Source: DATEJJ01 sp039649115 | GTDB lineage: Bacteria; Actinomycetota; Actinomycetes; Mycobacteriales; Micromonosporaceae | Length of the DNA: 46,553 nucleotides | Direction of reading: 5' to 3' | NCBI GenBank assembly: GCA_039649115.1 | Contig: JBBWZQ010000397.1 | Location: forward strand, 1-46,553 | Shown here: piece by piece, positions 1 to 9,547 of the stretch | Layout: each line of letters opens with the position of its first letter | How positions within the stretch are numbered: the stretch's first letter is position 1 | Translations under genes and position numbers: made by a program | The notes under the pieces: generated by a model | The model's database searches: none | The model's input: only the letters and a program-made list of their open reading frames with translations | What the model was told of the DNA's origin: nothing

Positions 1-1173
1 ACACTGTCGGTCGTCACCGCCGCAGCGGTGGTCGCGCCGTCCGTCGCGCTGGTCACCACGGCCTCCGCGGCCGGTCCGGCCACCGTCGTGGTGGCCACCA
101 ACGGCAGCGACAGCAACCCCGGCACGCCGGCCAGCCCGGTGCGCACCATCCAGAAGGCCGTCGACCTGGCCACCGCGGGCACCACCATCACCGTGCGCGG
201 CGGCACCTACGCGGTGACGACGAACATCAGGATTCTCAAGAGCGGCCAGTCGGGGCTGCCGATCACGCTCACCGCGTACCAGAACGAGACCGTGGTCGTG
301 GACGGCGAGGCGCTGCCGGCCAGCCACACCCCGGTCGGCGGCAGCATCGCGCGGGCGGACCGCGGGCTGATCCACATGGAGGCCTCGTACTGGCGGATCG
401 CCGGCATCCAGCTCACCCGCGGCCCGTACGGCATCTACTGCAGCAACAGCAACAACAACGTCTTCGACCGGCTGGTCACGTTCAACAACTACGAGAGTGG
501 CTTCCAGCTGCAGGACTCGTCGGCCAACAACCAGATCCTCAACCTGGACAGCTACCTCAACCACGACCCGCGCAAGAACGGCGAGAGCGCGGACGGCCTG
601 GCCATCAAGCAGGGCTCGGGTGCCGGCAACATCGTGCGGGGCGCCCGCCTCTGGAACAACGTCGACGACGGCTTCGACGCCTACCAGTTCACCTCGGCCA
701 TCCTGATCGACACCACGGTCGCCTGGGGCAACGGCGTCAACCGCTGGAACTTCCCGAACTTCGCGGGCGACGGCAACGGGTTCAAGCTCGGCGGCGGCGG
801 TACCGCGGCGGTGGGTCACACCGTGCGGAACAGCATGGCCTTCGACAACGCGACCGGTGGCTTCGTCGACAACGGCAACGCCGGCGCGCACGCGATGGAC
901 CACGACACCGCGTGGCGCAACGGAAAGACCGGCTTCGAGTTCAGCCGGTCGGCCGCGGTGCTCACCAAGAACCTGTCGGTGGCCAACACCACGCAGCAGT
1001 CCCTCGGCTCGACGTCGACCGGCAGCGGCAACTCCTGGAACACCGGCGGCACCTGGACGTTCCTGAGTACCGACTCAAGCACGATCACCGGGCCGCGCAC
1101 CGCGTCCGGCGCGATCCCGTCGTCCAGCTTCCTGCGCCCGGCCAACGGCGCGGACGCGGGCGCGCGGATCTGA
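1..1173 (+). CDS. Secreted right-handed beta-helix protein, PL9 pectate-lyase-like (5' end outside window)
   Basis: The frame is open from base 1, so the true start lies upstream; 390 residues are visible. The first 25 or so residues are hydrophobic and end in an Ala-rich signal-peptidase site (TTASAAG), so the product is secreted. Next comes the typical opening of polysaccharide-lyase family 9 proteins (GSDSNPGTPASPVRTIQKAV, then VRGGTY). Asn-rich beta-helix coils follow (residues about 140-330), with DGFDAY and GNGFKLGGGG. In PL9 enzymes the lysine of a GFKLG-type motif acts as the base and nearby Asp residues bind calcium. Likely role: beta-elimination of pectate outside the cell. No CBM2 is present, unlike most secreted enzymes nearby. 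It converges on parC with an 8-base gap. The fold is confident; pectate as substrate is inferred. Confidence 0.8.
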   Translation, partial: TLSVVTAAAVVAPSVALVTTASAAGPATVVVATNGSDSNPGTPASPVRTIQKAVDLATAGTTITVRGGTYAVTTNIRILKSGQSGLPITLTAYQNETVVVDGEALPASHTPVGGSIARADRGLIHMEASYWRIAGIQLTRGPYGIYCSNSNNNVFDRLVTFNNYESGFQLQDSSANNQILNLDSYLNHDPRKNGESADGLAIKQGSGAGNIVRGARLWNNVDDGFDAYQFTSAILIDTTVAWGNGVNRWNFPNFAGDGNGFKLGGGGTAAVGHTVRNSMAFDNATGGFVDNGNAGAHAMDHDTAWRNGKTGFEFSRSAAVLTKNLSVANTTQQSLGSTSTGSGNSWNTGGTWTFLSTDSSTITGPRTASGAIPSSSFLRPANGADAGARI

Positions 1174-1181
1174 CCACCGGG

Positions 1182-3707
1182 TCAGTCGCGCTGGACCAGG
1201 TGGCCGACGACGTCCGGGCTGCGGGTCGCGGTGCCGGAGCCGTCCCGGCGGGGGTCCTCGGCGGGCAGCTCGACCGGCTCGCCGGTGGCCGTCGCGGCCG
1301 CGGGGCGGGGCCCGATCCACGCGAGGGTCAGCTGGGTGTCCTCCTTGAGGAAGCGGTGGGCACGCACGCCGCCGGTCGCGCGGCCCTTGGCCGGGTACTC
1401 CGCGAACGGAGTCACCTTCACGGCGCGGCCGGTGGAGGTGACCACCACCGGCTCGCCGTGCTGCGCGTCGTCGGTGCGGACCGCGCCGAAGAACAGCACG
1501 TCGGCGCCGGCCGCGAGGTTGAGGCCGGCCATGCCACCACCCTTCAGACCCTGCGGGCGTACCAGGGTCGCGGCGAACCGCAGCAGCGACGCGTCGGAGG
1601 CGACGAACGCGAGGGTCTCGGCACCGTCGGTGAGCCAGACGGCACCCACCACCTCGTCGCCCTCGCGCAGGCCGATGACCTCGAAGTCGTCCGAGCGGAC
1701 CGGCCACTCGGGCGCGCACACCTTGACCACACCGCCGCGGGTACCCAGGGCGAGCCCCGGCGACCCGGCCGCCTGCTCGCCGAGCGGAGCCAGGCCGACG
1801 ACCTTCTCGTCCGGTTCCAGCGGTACCAGCTCGGAGGCGGACATCCCGCCGCGTACCGACACGGTGCCGGCCTGCTCGGGCAGCACCGGCAGGGGAAGTA
1901 CGTCGGTCTTGAGCGCCCGACCCCGGTTGGTCACGAGGAGCACCTGGCCGCGGGCGGTCACGTGCACGACCGCGCGGACCGCGTCGTGCCGGGTGCGACC
2001 GCCGCGGCGGCGCCCCTCCGCGGTCTCCTCGGACTCGGCGGCGGTGCGCGCGACCAGGCCGGTCGCCGACAGGATGACCTGGCACGGGTCGTCGGCCACC
2101 TCCAGCGGTCCGGCGGGTGCCGACGCGGCGAGTACCTCCTTGAGATCACCGTCGATCAGAGTGGTGCGCCGCGGCGCCGCGAACTGTTTGACGAAGGCCG
2201 ACAGCTCGTCGGAGACGACCTTCTTGAGGACGTCGTCGTTCTCCAGGATCCGCGTCAACTCGGCGATCTCGCCGCGCAGCCGGCCCTGTTCGGTCTCCAG
2301 TTCCAGCCGGTCGTAGCGGGTGAGCCGGCGCAGCTGCGTGTCGAGGATGAAGGTGGCCTGGATGTCGGAGAGCTTGAACTGGCTCATCAGGCCGTCCTTG
2401 GCCGCCTGCACGTTCTCGCTGGTGCGGATCAGCCGGACCACCTTGTCGATGTCCAGCAACGCGATCAGCAGGCCGTCCACCACGTGGAGGCGCTCCTGGC
2501 GCTTGCGGCGGCGGTACTCGGTGCGCCGGGTCACCACTTCGTAGCGGTGGGCCAGGAACACCTCGAGGAGCGCCTTGAGGCCGAGGGTCTGCGGCTGCCC
2601 GTCGACGAGGACGAGGTTGTTGATGCCGAAGGACTGCTCCAGCGGCGTCAGCCGGTACAGGTCGGCCAGCAGCGCCTGCGGGTTCACGCCGACCTTGCAC
2701 TCGATGACCAGCCGGGTGCCGTTCTCCCGGTCGGTCAGGTCCTTGATGTCGGCGATGCCCTGCAGCCGCGCGGCCAGCCGCTGCCCCCGGCGGGCACCCG
2801 CCGCGATCAGCCGGCCGCGCACCTCCTCGGTGACCGCCTCGATGACCTTCTCGGCCCCGATGCCGTAGGGAAGCTCCGTGACGGTGATGGCCTGCCGTCC
2901 CCGGCTGCCCTCCAGCGGCTCGATCTCCACCCGGGCCCGCATCCGTACCACGCCGCGGCCGGTCTCGTATGCCTTGCGCACCTCGTCGAGGCCGAGCAAC
3001 TGGCCGCCGGTGGGCAGGTCCGGCCCGGGCACGAACTCCATCAGCCTGTCCAGCGTCGCGTCCGGGTGCGTGATGAGCCAGCGGGCCGCGGCGACCACCT
3101 CACCGAGATTGTGCGGGATCATGTTCGTCGCCATCCCGACCGCGATGCCGGAGGTGCCGTTCACCAGCAGGTTGGGGAATGCCGCCGGCAGGACGGTCGG
3201 CTCCTCCAGGGACCCGTCGTAGTTCGGCCGGAAGTCGATGGTGCCCTCGCCGAGCTCCCCGACCAGGTGCATCGCCTCGCGCGACATCCGCGCCTCGGTG
3301 TAACGGGAAGCGGCCGGGCCGTCGTCGGGCGAGCCGAAGTTGCCGTGGCCGTCGATCAGCGGCACGTTGAGCGAGAAGCTCTGGGCGAGGCGGACCATCG
3401 CGTCGTAGATCGCGTCGTCGCCGTGCGGGTGGTACTTGCCCATCACGTCACCCACGACGCGGGCGGACTTCACGTGCGGGCGGTCCGGTCGGTAGCCCTG
3501 CTCGTGCATCGAGTACAGGATGCGCCGGTGTACCGGCTTGAGACCGTCCCGCGCGTCCGGCAGCGCGCGCGAGTGGATGACCGAGAACGCGTATTCCAGG
3601 TAGGAGTCCTCGACCTCGGTGACCAGCGGGTTGTCCAGCACCCGCGCGCCCGCCCGGTCGAAGGCGGACAGGTCGACCTTGGACTTCGTACTCTTGCGGT
3701 CAGGCAT
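1182..3707 (-). CDS. parC: DNA topoisomerase IV / gyrase-like subunit A
   Basis: An 841-residue type IIA topoisomerase breakage-reunion subunit. The N-terminal winged-helix domain has the catalytic tyrosine in AASRYTEARM (Tyr136). The QRDR loop reads HPHGDDAIYD (residues 93-102), with Asp98 where E. coli GyrA has Ser83. The C-terminal half (from about residue 510) holds beta-pinwheel repeats that wrap DNA, with no clear GyrA box. The ATG at 3707 lies inside the end of parE (8-base overlap), so the two are translationally coupled and made as an A2B2 pair. Role: ATP-driven relaxation and decatenation during chromosome segregation. It could formally be a second gyrase A; the missing GyrA box and the gene pairing favour topoisomerase IV. 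Confidence 0.93.
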   Translation of the reverse strand: MPDRKSTKSKVDLSAFDRAGARVLDNPLVTEVEDSYLEYAFSVIHSRALPDARDGLKPVHRRILYSMHEQGYRPDRPHVKSARVVGDVMGKYHPHGDDAIYDAMVRLAQSFSLNVPLIDGHGNFGSPDDGPAASRYTEARMSREAMHLVGELGEGTIDFRPNYDGSLEEPTVLPAAFPNLLVNGTSGIAVGMATNMIPHNLGEVVAAARWLITHPDATLDRLMEFVPGPDLPTGGQLLGLDEVRKAYETGRGVVRMRARVEIEPLEGSRGRQAITVTELPYGIGAEKVIEAVTEEVRGRLIAAGARRGQRLAARLQGIADIKDLTDRENGTRLVIECKVGVNPQALLADLYRLTPLEQSFGINNLVLVDGQPQTLGLKALLEVFLAHRYEVVTRRTEYRRRKRQERLHVVDGLLIALLDIDKVVRLIRTSENVQAAKDGLMSQFKLSDIQATFILDTQLRRLTRYDRLELETEQGRLRGEIAELTRILENDDVLKKVVSDELSAFVKQFAAPRRTTLIDGDLKEVLAASAPAGPLEVADDPCQVILSATGLVARTAAESEETAEGRRRGGRTRHDAVRAVVHVTARGQVLLVTNRGRALKTDVLPLPVLPEQAGTVSVRGGMSASELVPLEPDEKVVGLAPLGEQAAGSPGLALGTRGGVVKVCAPEWPVRSDDFEVIGLREGDEVVGAVWLTDGAETLAFVASDASLLRFAATLVRPQGLKGGGMAGLNLAAGADVLFFGAVRTDDAQHGEPVVVTSTGRAVKVTPFAEYPAKGRATGGVRAHRFLKEDTQLTLAWIGPRPAAATATGEPVELPAEDPRRDGSGTATRSPDVVGHLVQRD

Positions 3708-5763
3708 CGAGCGTCTCCTGGTCCACCCGGCTGGCCGAGTCGATGAGCCAGTTGCGGCGCGGCTCGACCTTCTCCCCCATCAGCAGGTCGAGTACCCGCT
3801 GGGCGGCGTCGGCGTCGCCGAGGGTGATGCGCCGCACGGCACGGCTGGCCGGGTTCATCGTGGTGTGCCACAGCTCGTCGGCGTCCATCTCGCCGAGGCC
3901 CTTGAACCGGGGAATCGGGGTCACCACCTGCCTGCCCGCCTTGCCCAGGCGGGCCACCACGCTCGCCATCTCCGCCTGCGTGTAGGTGTAGGTGGTCTCC
4001 GGGTTGCGGCCCTTGGTGACGACCTTGTGCAGCGGCGGCACCGCGGCGTACAGCCGGCCGGCCCCGATCAGCGGCCGCATGTACTTCGCGAACAGCGTGA
4101 TCAGCAGGGTGCGGATGTGCGACCCGTCCACGTCCGCGTCGGCCATGATCAGCACCCGCCCGTAGCGCAGCGTCTCCAGGTCGAACGTGCGACCCGAGCC
4201 GGCGCCCAGGACCTGCACGATCGCGGAGCACTCCGCGTTGTCGAGGACCTGCTGCATGCTCGCCTTCTGGACGTTGAGGATCTTGCCACGGATCGGCAGC
4301 AGCGCCTGGTATTCGGAGGAGCGGGCCAGCCGGGCGGTACCCAGCGCGCTGTCGCCCTCCACGATGAACAGCTCGCTGCGCTCGACCCCGGTGGACCGGC
4401 AGTCCACCAGCTTCGCCGGCATCGACGCGCCCTCCAGGGCCGTCTTGCGCCGGGCGGCGTCCTTCTGCTGCTTCTGCGTCAACCGCACCCGGGCGGCGTC
4501 CACGATCTTCTGCAGTACGGTGGCGGCCTCGGACCGGGTCCTGCGGTTGTCCAGCCACGCCTTGAGGTGCTGCTCGACCACCGCCTGGACCACCTTGGTG
4601 ACGCCGGCCGTGGACAGCTCGTCCTTGGTCTGGGAGGTGAACTGCGGCTCGGGGATCCGCACGTGCACGACCGCGGTCATGCCCTCCAGGATGTCGTCGA
4701 GGGTCGGCGGTTCCTCCTTGGGCTTCAGCAGGCCGCGGCTGTTGCGGATCGCGTCGCCCAGGGCCCGCACCACGGCCCGGTCGAACCCCTTGCGGTGGGT
4801 GCCGCCGTGCACGTTGTGGATGGTGTTGCTGAAGCACTCGACGGTCCGCTCGTAGCCGGTCCCCCACCGCAGCGCCAGCTCGACCTCGGCGCGGCGTTCC
4901 ACATTGGACCGCATCACGCCGTTCTCGTCGGCGGCGTTTTCCTTGTACGTGCCCTCGCCCGCGACCAGCAGCGTGCCGCACACCGGCCGCTCGCCGGCCG
5001 GCGAGAGGAAGTCCACCATGTCGGGCAGGCCGTTGGGGAAGTGGAAGGTCTCCTCGGCGGGCGCGTCCCCGGTGGCGTCGCGCAGCAGGTAGCTGACCCG
5101 GGGCACGAGGAACGCGGTGCTGCGCAGCTTCGCGCGCACGGCGTCGACATCCAGCGCGGCACCGGTCTCGAAGTAGCGCGCGTCGTGCCAGTAACGGATC
5201 GAGGTGCCGGTGGCGTCGCCGCGCCGCATCCTGCCGGCCACCCGCAGGCCGGGCTGCCGGGAGAATCCCGCCGCCCGGCCCGGCCCGTCGAACACCCCGG
5301 GAACGCCGTGCTGGAACGACATCTCGTAGACCTTGCCGTCGCGCTTCACGGTGACCTCGAAGCGCTGCGACAGCGCGTTGACCGCGGAGGCACCCACCCC
5401 GTGCAACCCGCCGGACGTCTTGTAGCCCGACCCGCCGAACTTGCCGCCCGCGTGCAGCTTGGTCAGCACCAGCTCGACACCTGACATGCCCGACTTCGCG
5501 TGGGTGTCGGTAGGGATGCCGCGGCCGTTGTCGTCGACCTGCACCGAACCGTCGGCGTGCAGCGTCACCTCGACGTGTGTCGCGTGAGCGCCGACACCCT
5601 CGTCCGTGGCGTTGTCGAGGATCTCGTTGAAAAGGTGACCCACGCCACGGCTGTCGGTCGACCCGATGTACATGCCGGGCCGCTTCCGGACGGCGTCCAG
5701 GCCTTCGAGGTGGGTCAGGTCGTCGGCCCCGTAGAGGGCCTCGGTGGCAGGCTGTGCGGTCAC
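3700..5763 (-). CDS. parE: DNA topoisomerase IV / gyrase-like subunit B
   Basis: A 687-residue ATPase subunit. The GHKL domain carries NEILDN (catalytic Glu47, Asn51), DDNGRGIP and GGLHGVGASAVNALS. The TOPRIM domain has EGDSALG near residue 468 and DADVDGSH near 540, and the end has RFKGLGEMDADELW. I chose GTG at 5763 because the protein then begins MTAQPATEALYG just before family homology. The frame stays open to 5970, but that would run into the permease gene and adds only low-complexity residues. The gene pairs with parC. A 91-base gap separates it from the upstream permease on the same strand and may hold its promoter; I could not identify one with confidence. Confidence 0.93.
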   Translation of the reverse strand: MTAQPATEALYGADDLTHLEGLDAVRKRPGMYIGSTDSRGVGHLFNEILDNATDEGVGAHATHVEVTLHADGSVQVDDNGRGIPTDTHAKSGMSGVELVLTKLHAGGKFGGSGYKTSGGLHGVGASAVNALSQRFEVTVKRDGKVYEMSFQHGVPGVFDGPGRAAGFSRQPGLRVAGRMRRGDATGTSIRYWHDARYFETGAALDVDAVRAKLRSTAFLVPRVSYLLRDATGDAPAEETFHFPNGLPDMVDFLSPAGERPVCGTLLVAGEGTYKENAADENGVMRSNVERRAEVELALRWGTGYERTVECFSNTIHNVHGGTHRKGFDRAVVRALGDAIRNSRGLLKPKEEPPTLDDILEGMTAVVHVRIPEPQFTSQTKDELSTAGVTKVVQAVVEQHLKAWLDNRRTRSEAATVLQKIVDAARVRLTQKQQKDAARRKTALEGASMPAKLVDCRSTGVERSELFIVEGDSALGTARLARSSEYQALLPIRGKILNVQKASMQQVLDNAECSAIVQVLGAGSGRTFDLETLRYGRVLIMADADVDGSHIRTLLITLFAKYMRPLIGAGRLYAAVPPLHKVVTKGRNPETTYTYTQAEMASVVARLGKAGRQVVTPIPRFKGLGEMDADELWHTTMNPASRAVRRITLGDADAAQRVLDLLMGEKVEPRRNWLIDSASRVDQETLDA

Positions 5764-5854
5764 CTGGCGGTACTCCCCGATCTCGGTGGTGGACGCAGGC
5801 AGCCTATCCGGCCGGTGTGACACTCCGCCCACAACCGCGTTCGCGGCGTCGGGC

Positions 5855-7306
5855 CTAGTCCTCCAGGTGCACCCGGGCGACGTCGGCGACCCGCTGCGGA
5901 TGCCTGCGGCGCAGCCACAGAACGTACCCGAGTCCGAGCACCATCCACACCCCCGCGGCCGGGCCGGCATACGAGATCGGCGGGGTGAGCTCCGAGACGA
6001 ACGAGAAGACCGGCAGGCCCGCCGCGGTCAGCCAGGCCGGCGCGAACGCCAGGATTCCCAGGATCGGCACCACCAGGTGCAGGAACACGTTGAAATCCGC
6101 GCGGCGGCGGCGCAGGAAGTACCCGAGGCAGGCGGCGTTGGCCACGATGTAGTTGGCGACCAGCAGGATCACGATGCCGGTGCCGACCATGGCGAACGCG
6201 GTCACGGGGTCGTAGCCGAAGCCCAGGCCGAGGGAGATGGCGATGGTTACGGCCGTCACGACGAGGATCGCCACATAGGGTGAGCGGTGGCGCAGCGCGA
6301 CGCGGGCCAGCCGGTAGGGGAAGGCCCCGATGCGGCCCATGGCGTAGGCGGTCCGGCTGGCCACGTTCACGCCGGCGTTCGCGTTGGCGATGGTGGAGTT
6401 CACGACGGCCAGGAAGACGAAGAACCAGAACAGGCCGTAGAACTGCCGCGCCAGGCCCGCCCAGGACGCGGCGCCCGAACTGGTGAAGGTGGCGAAGCGG
6501 TCCGGGCCGTAGGCGACATCCACGGCGTACGTCGTGATGATGTAGAGGATCCCGATGCCGGCCGTCGCCCCGAGGACGGCCCGCCGGATGGTACGCCGCG
6601 GATCGCGCGCCTCCTCGGCCAGCGGTGCTGCCCCCTCGAAGCCACCGAACGCGAGGATGGTGAAGACCGATCCGGCGATCACACCGGTGATGCCCCGGTG
6701 CTCCGCGGGTGTGTGTCCGGTGCCGAACACGGACAGGGTGTTGGCGTGGCCGGCATGCGCGATGAGCAGGACGGCGAGCACCAGGAAGACGGCGATCTCG
6801 AACACCCCGAGCACCGTGCCCAGCCCCGCCGAGGTCCGGATGCCGTAGAGCCCGGCGGCCATGACGATGAGCGCGCCGAGGATCGTCCACGGCCACCACA
6901 GGTCGGCCGGGTAGCCGGCGAACTCCGAGTTGATCGTGGCGGCGGTGGTGAACCCCAGCTGGAGCAGGACCAGCGGCGGGATGAGCGCGCCGACCAGGAC
7001 GTAGGCCCAGGCGACCAGGAAGCCGACGATCTCGTGCAGGCCCTGTGCCGCGTAGGTGGCCAGCGAGCCGGCCGCCGGCAGGTGCCTGGCCAGCTCGGCG
7101 ATGCACACCGCGCAGAACAGGCAGGCGACGAGCGCGAAGACCACCGACAGCGGCAGCGAACCGCCCGCGAAGGCGGCTCCGGCCGGGATCGACGCGGCGA
7201 TGGCCGCTCCGGGCGCCATGTCCGTGACGCTCTGGAAGAGCACCTCCCGCAGGCCGATCGCGTTCGGGCGCAGCGACCGCGGCGGCTGGACGGTCTGGTC
7301 GGCCAT
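5855..7306 (-). CDS. APC-superfamily amino acid permease
   Basis: A 483-residue integral membrane protein with about 12 hydrophobic helices. It opens with the APC-type segment GLREVLFQSVTDMAPGAAIA and has FGGFEGAAPLAEEARDPRR, typical of amino acid/polyamine/organocation transporters. It probably moves an amino acid or amine across the plasma membrane by proton symport or exchange; the substrate cannot be read from sequence. The ATG at 7306 is supported by a GGGAGG ribosome site 8 bases upstream; the frame continues to 7348 without a better site. It lies upstream of parE on the same strand but is not evidently related to it. It is divergent from the VWA/solute-binding genes across 183 bases. 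Confidence 0.88.
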   Translation of the reverse strand: MADQTVQPPRSLRPNAIGLREVLFQSVTDMAPGAAIAASIPAGAAFAGGSLPLSVVFALVACLFCAVCIAELARHLPAAGSLATYAAQGLHEIVGFLVAWAYVLVGALIPPLVLLQLGFTTAATINSEFAGYPADLWWPWTILGALIVMAAGLYGIRTSAGLGTVLGVFEIAVFLVLAVLLIAHAGHANTLSVFGTGHTPAEHRGITGVIAGSVFTILAFGGFEGAAPLAEEARDPRRTIRRAVLGATAGIGILYIITTYAVDVAYGPDRFATFTSSGAASWAGLARQFYGLFWFFVFLAVVNSTIANANAGVNVASRTAYAMGRIGAFPYRLARVALRHRSPYVAILVVTAVTIAISLGLGFGYDPVTAFAMVGTGIVILLVANYIVANAACLGYFLRRRRADFNVFLHLVVPILGILAFAPAWLTAAGLPVFSFVSELTPPISYAGPAAGVWMVLGLGYVLWLRRRHPQRVADVARVHLED

Positions 7307-7489
7307 GGGGTGACCTCCCATCGCGGCGATCATGGAGGATCTGATCACCGTACATCGTCAAGGATGGATTTGAAAGGCGCCCGGCCGACACTGTGGACCG
7401 ACCGGCCGGCGGCCGCCGGGTGGCGCAGCGTCTTCCGGTGTCTATAGGCTCGGCAGCCGACAGCTGACCCCGAGGAGGTCACCGCCGCC

Positions 7490-9547
7490 ATGGCGTCTGG
7501 TGACAACGTCGACCGGGACCGGACCGACGTGGTGGGACCCGGGCGCGCGGACCGCGGCACCATCGACCCGGACCGCCGGGTGCGCACCTCGGTCCGGGTG
7601 CATGTCCTGCTGGGCCTCGGCGTGCTGGGGGTGCTGGCGAATGCCCTGCCGCAGCTGGCCACCGGCTGGCCCACGAACACCAGCCAGTGGGTACTGCTCG
7701 CGGTCGGCGCGCTGGCCGACGCGGTGCTGGTCGCGCTGAGCCTGGACCGGCTGCTGGTCGCCGCGCCGGGCGGTTGGAGCTGGGTGCGCCGGCTGCGCTG
7801 GCCGGTACGACTGCGGGTGGTCGTCGCCGCCGCGGTCGCGATCGGCCTGCTCGCCGGCGCCGCGACCGCCGCGACGAACCTGTGGCTGCGGGTGGACCGC
7901 CTGATCAACGGCTGCCCCGAGCCGGCCGGGCTGCGGATCCTGACCACGCCGGAGAGCCTGGACCCGAGCCGGCAACTGGCCGGCGCGTACGAGCAGCAGA
8001 CTGCCGCGGGCAACCGCGGCTGCCGCACGGTCGACGTCTACGTGGCCGCCGCGGGTGCGGCGCCGGCGCGGGACGCGCTGGCCGGCGGGTGGTCGACCGA
8101 CGCGCTGCGCGACGTGGGTCCGCGGCCGGACGTCTGGCTCCCCGACTCCTCGTTGCAGGTGGCGGAGTTGCGCGCGCTGGCGGCCCGCAACGGGATCGCC
8201 GTCCCGCTCGCGGAGGACCGCACGGTCGCCTGGTCGCCGATCGTGGTCGGCATCCCCGGATCGGTCGCCGCCACGGTCCGCGCGCCGCGCAACGGCGTCG
8301 CCTGGAGCGACCTGCTGGCCCAGCTGACCGGGGTACCCGGCGGCCTGGTCCGGCCCGACCCAGGCGTCTCGGTCGCCGGCCAGATCGCCACCACCGCGCT
8401 GTACGCCGACCTCGCCGGTGCCCGGGACTCGCCCCGCGGCGTCGAGTCCCGGATCGCCCGCGCACTCGACCGGGGCGGCTACCCGCTCGCGGATTCCGGT
8501 CCGGTGCTGTGCCGCCAGCGCGCACCGGACGCGCCCGCCGCCGCCATCGTCACCTCGGAGCAGGCGTTGACGCGCTTCAACCGGGGCGACACGCTGGGCG
8601 GCGAGTGCGCCGTCGCGCAGGACAAGCTGCCGCCCGGACCGTCCCTCCTGGCGTTCTATCCGAGCGCCACACCCGGCATGGACCACCCGTTCGTCCGCCT
8701 CGCCTGGGACACCGGGCCGGAGCCGGACCGGCCGGCCGGGGCGGCGGCGGACTTCGGCCGCTGGCTGGGTACCGCGGACGGCAAGCAGGCCCTGCTGTCC
8801 ATCGGGCTGCGACCGGCCGCGGGCTTCGACATCACCGGGCCGCTCACCAACGAGTTCGGCGCGCTGCCGGGAGCGGTCTTCGACCGCCGGCCACCGGACC
8901 CGGCGGCGGTCACCGCGGCGATGCGGCGGTACGACACCGCGCGGCGCACCGGGCGCGTGCTGCTCGCCGTGGACACGTCCGGCTCGATGGGGCAGCCGAC
9001 CCGGGCCGGCCGGACCCGGCTCTCGGTCGCCGCCGAGGGGATCCGCGGGTCGCTGGCGTTGATGGGACCCGCCGACGAGTTCGGGCTGTGGACGTTCCCG
9101 GCCAACACGGGCGGGACCGGCGTGCGCGCGCCGGTGCCGATCGGATCGCGGGACACGCCGGTGGCCGGCCAGCCACGCACCCAGGCCACGATGCGGTCCC
9201 TGGGGGTACAGCCGGCGGGTGGCACGCCGCTGTTCGCGACGATCGTCAAGGGTGTACAGGCGCTCGGCGGGGCCGACGGCGATCGCATCAGGGCGCTCGT
9301 CGTGCTGACCGACGGCGAGGACACCACCAGCGGACTGACCGCGCAGCAGGTACTGGATGCCGTGCGGGACAAGGGAGTGCGGGTGTTCGTGGTCGCGGTC
9401 GGCGAGGCGAGCTGCGCCGGCCCGGTGCTCGCGAGCCTCACGGCGGCCACCGGTGGCGGCTGCTACCAGGCCGACTTCGAGACCGTCGACACCCGGTTGG
9501 CCCAACTGTTCGGCGTGCTGTGGGAGGGGGACGGCCGTGTCGGGTGA
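7490..9547 (+). CDS. Membrane-anchored solute-binding domain plus VWA domain protein
   Basis: A 685-residue protein. A hydrophilic N-terminus is followed by about three hydrophobic segments (residues 37-58, 65-85, 108-133). A long outward-facing region resembling type II periplasmic binding proteins follows (about 145-460). A C-terminal von Willebrand A domain has a complete MIDAS start, VDTSGSMG near residue 495, and LTDGEDT near 607. Known families: such fusions occur in actinobacteria as substrate-binding and VWA domain proteins of unknown role. The start is ATG 7490 after GAGGAGG. The end overlaps the next gene by 11 bases, so the two are translationally coupled. No permease or ATPase is nearby, so it may bind or sense a ligand at the cell surface rather than feed a transporter. 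Function is inferred only. Confidence 0.8.
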   Translation: MASGDNVDRDRTDVVGPGRADRGTIDPDRRVRTSVRVHVLLGLGVLGVLANALPQLATGWPTNTSQWVLLAVGALADAVLVALSLDRLLVAAPGGWSWVRRLRWPVRLRVVVAAAVAIGLLAGAATAATNLWLRVDRLINGCPEPAGLRILTTPESLDPSRQLAGAYEQQTAAGNRGCRTVDVYVAAAGAAPARDALAGGWSTDALRDVGPRPDVWLPDSSLQVAELRALAARNGIAVPLAEDRTVAWSPIVVGIPGSVAATVRAPRNGVAWSDLLAQLTGVPGGLVRPDPGVSVAGQIATTALYADLAGARDSPRGVESRIARALDRGGYPLADSGPVLCRQRAPDAPAAAIVTSEQALTRFNRGDTLGGECAVAQDKLPPGPSLLAFYPSATPGMDHPFVRLAWDTGPEPDRPAGAAADFGRWLGTADGKQALLSIGLRPAAGFDITGPLTNEFGALPGAVFDRRPPDPAAVTAAMRRYDTARRTGRVLLAVDTSGSMGQPTRAGRTRLSVAAEGIRGSLALMGPADEFGLWTFPANTGGTGVRAPVPIGSRDTPVAGQPRTQATMRSLGVQPAGGTPLFATIVKGVQALGGADGDRIRALVVLTDGEDTTSGLTAQQVLDAVRDKGVRVFVVAVGEASCAGPVLASLTAATGGGCYQADFETVDTRLAQLFGVLWEGDGRVG

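Noticed and set aside
912..3746. Long open frame on the plus strand, 944 codons, antisense to parC
   Set aside because: It mirrors a strongly conserved topoisomerase gene; its product is low-complexity (Arg, Gly, Ala, His) with no domain, as expected for a GC-rich shadow.
5764..5970. Extended N-terminus of parE
   Set aside because: It would overlap the permease gene and the extra residues show no homology; the GTG at 5763 fits the family start.
7443..7448. TATAGG as a -10 element for the VWA gene
   Set aside because: No acceptable -35 element at 16-18 bases, so I did not list it as a promoter.
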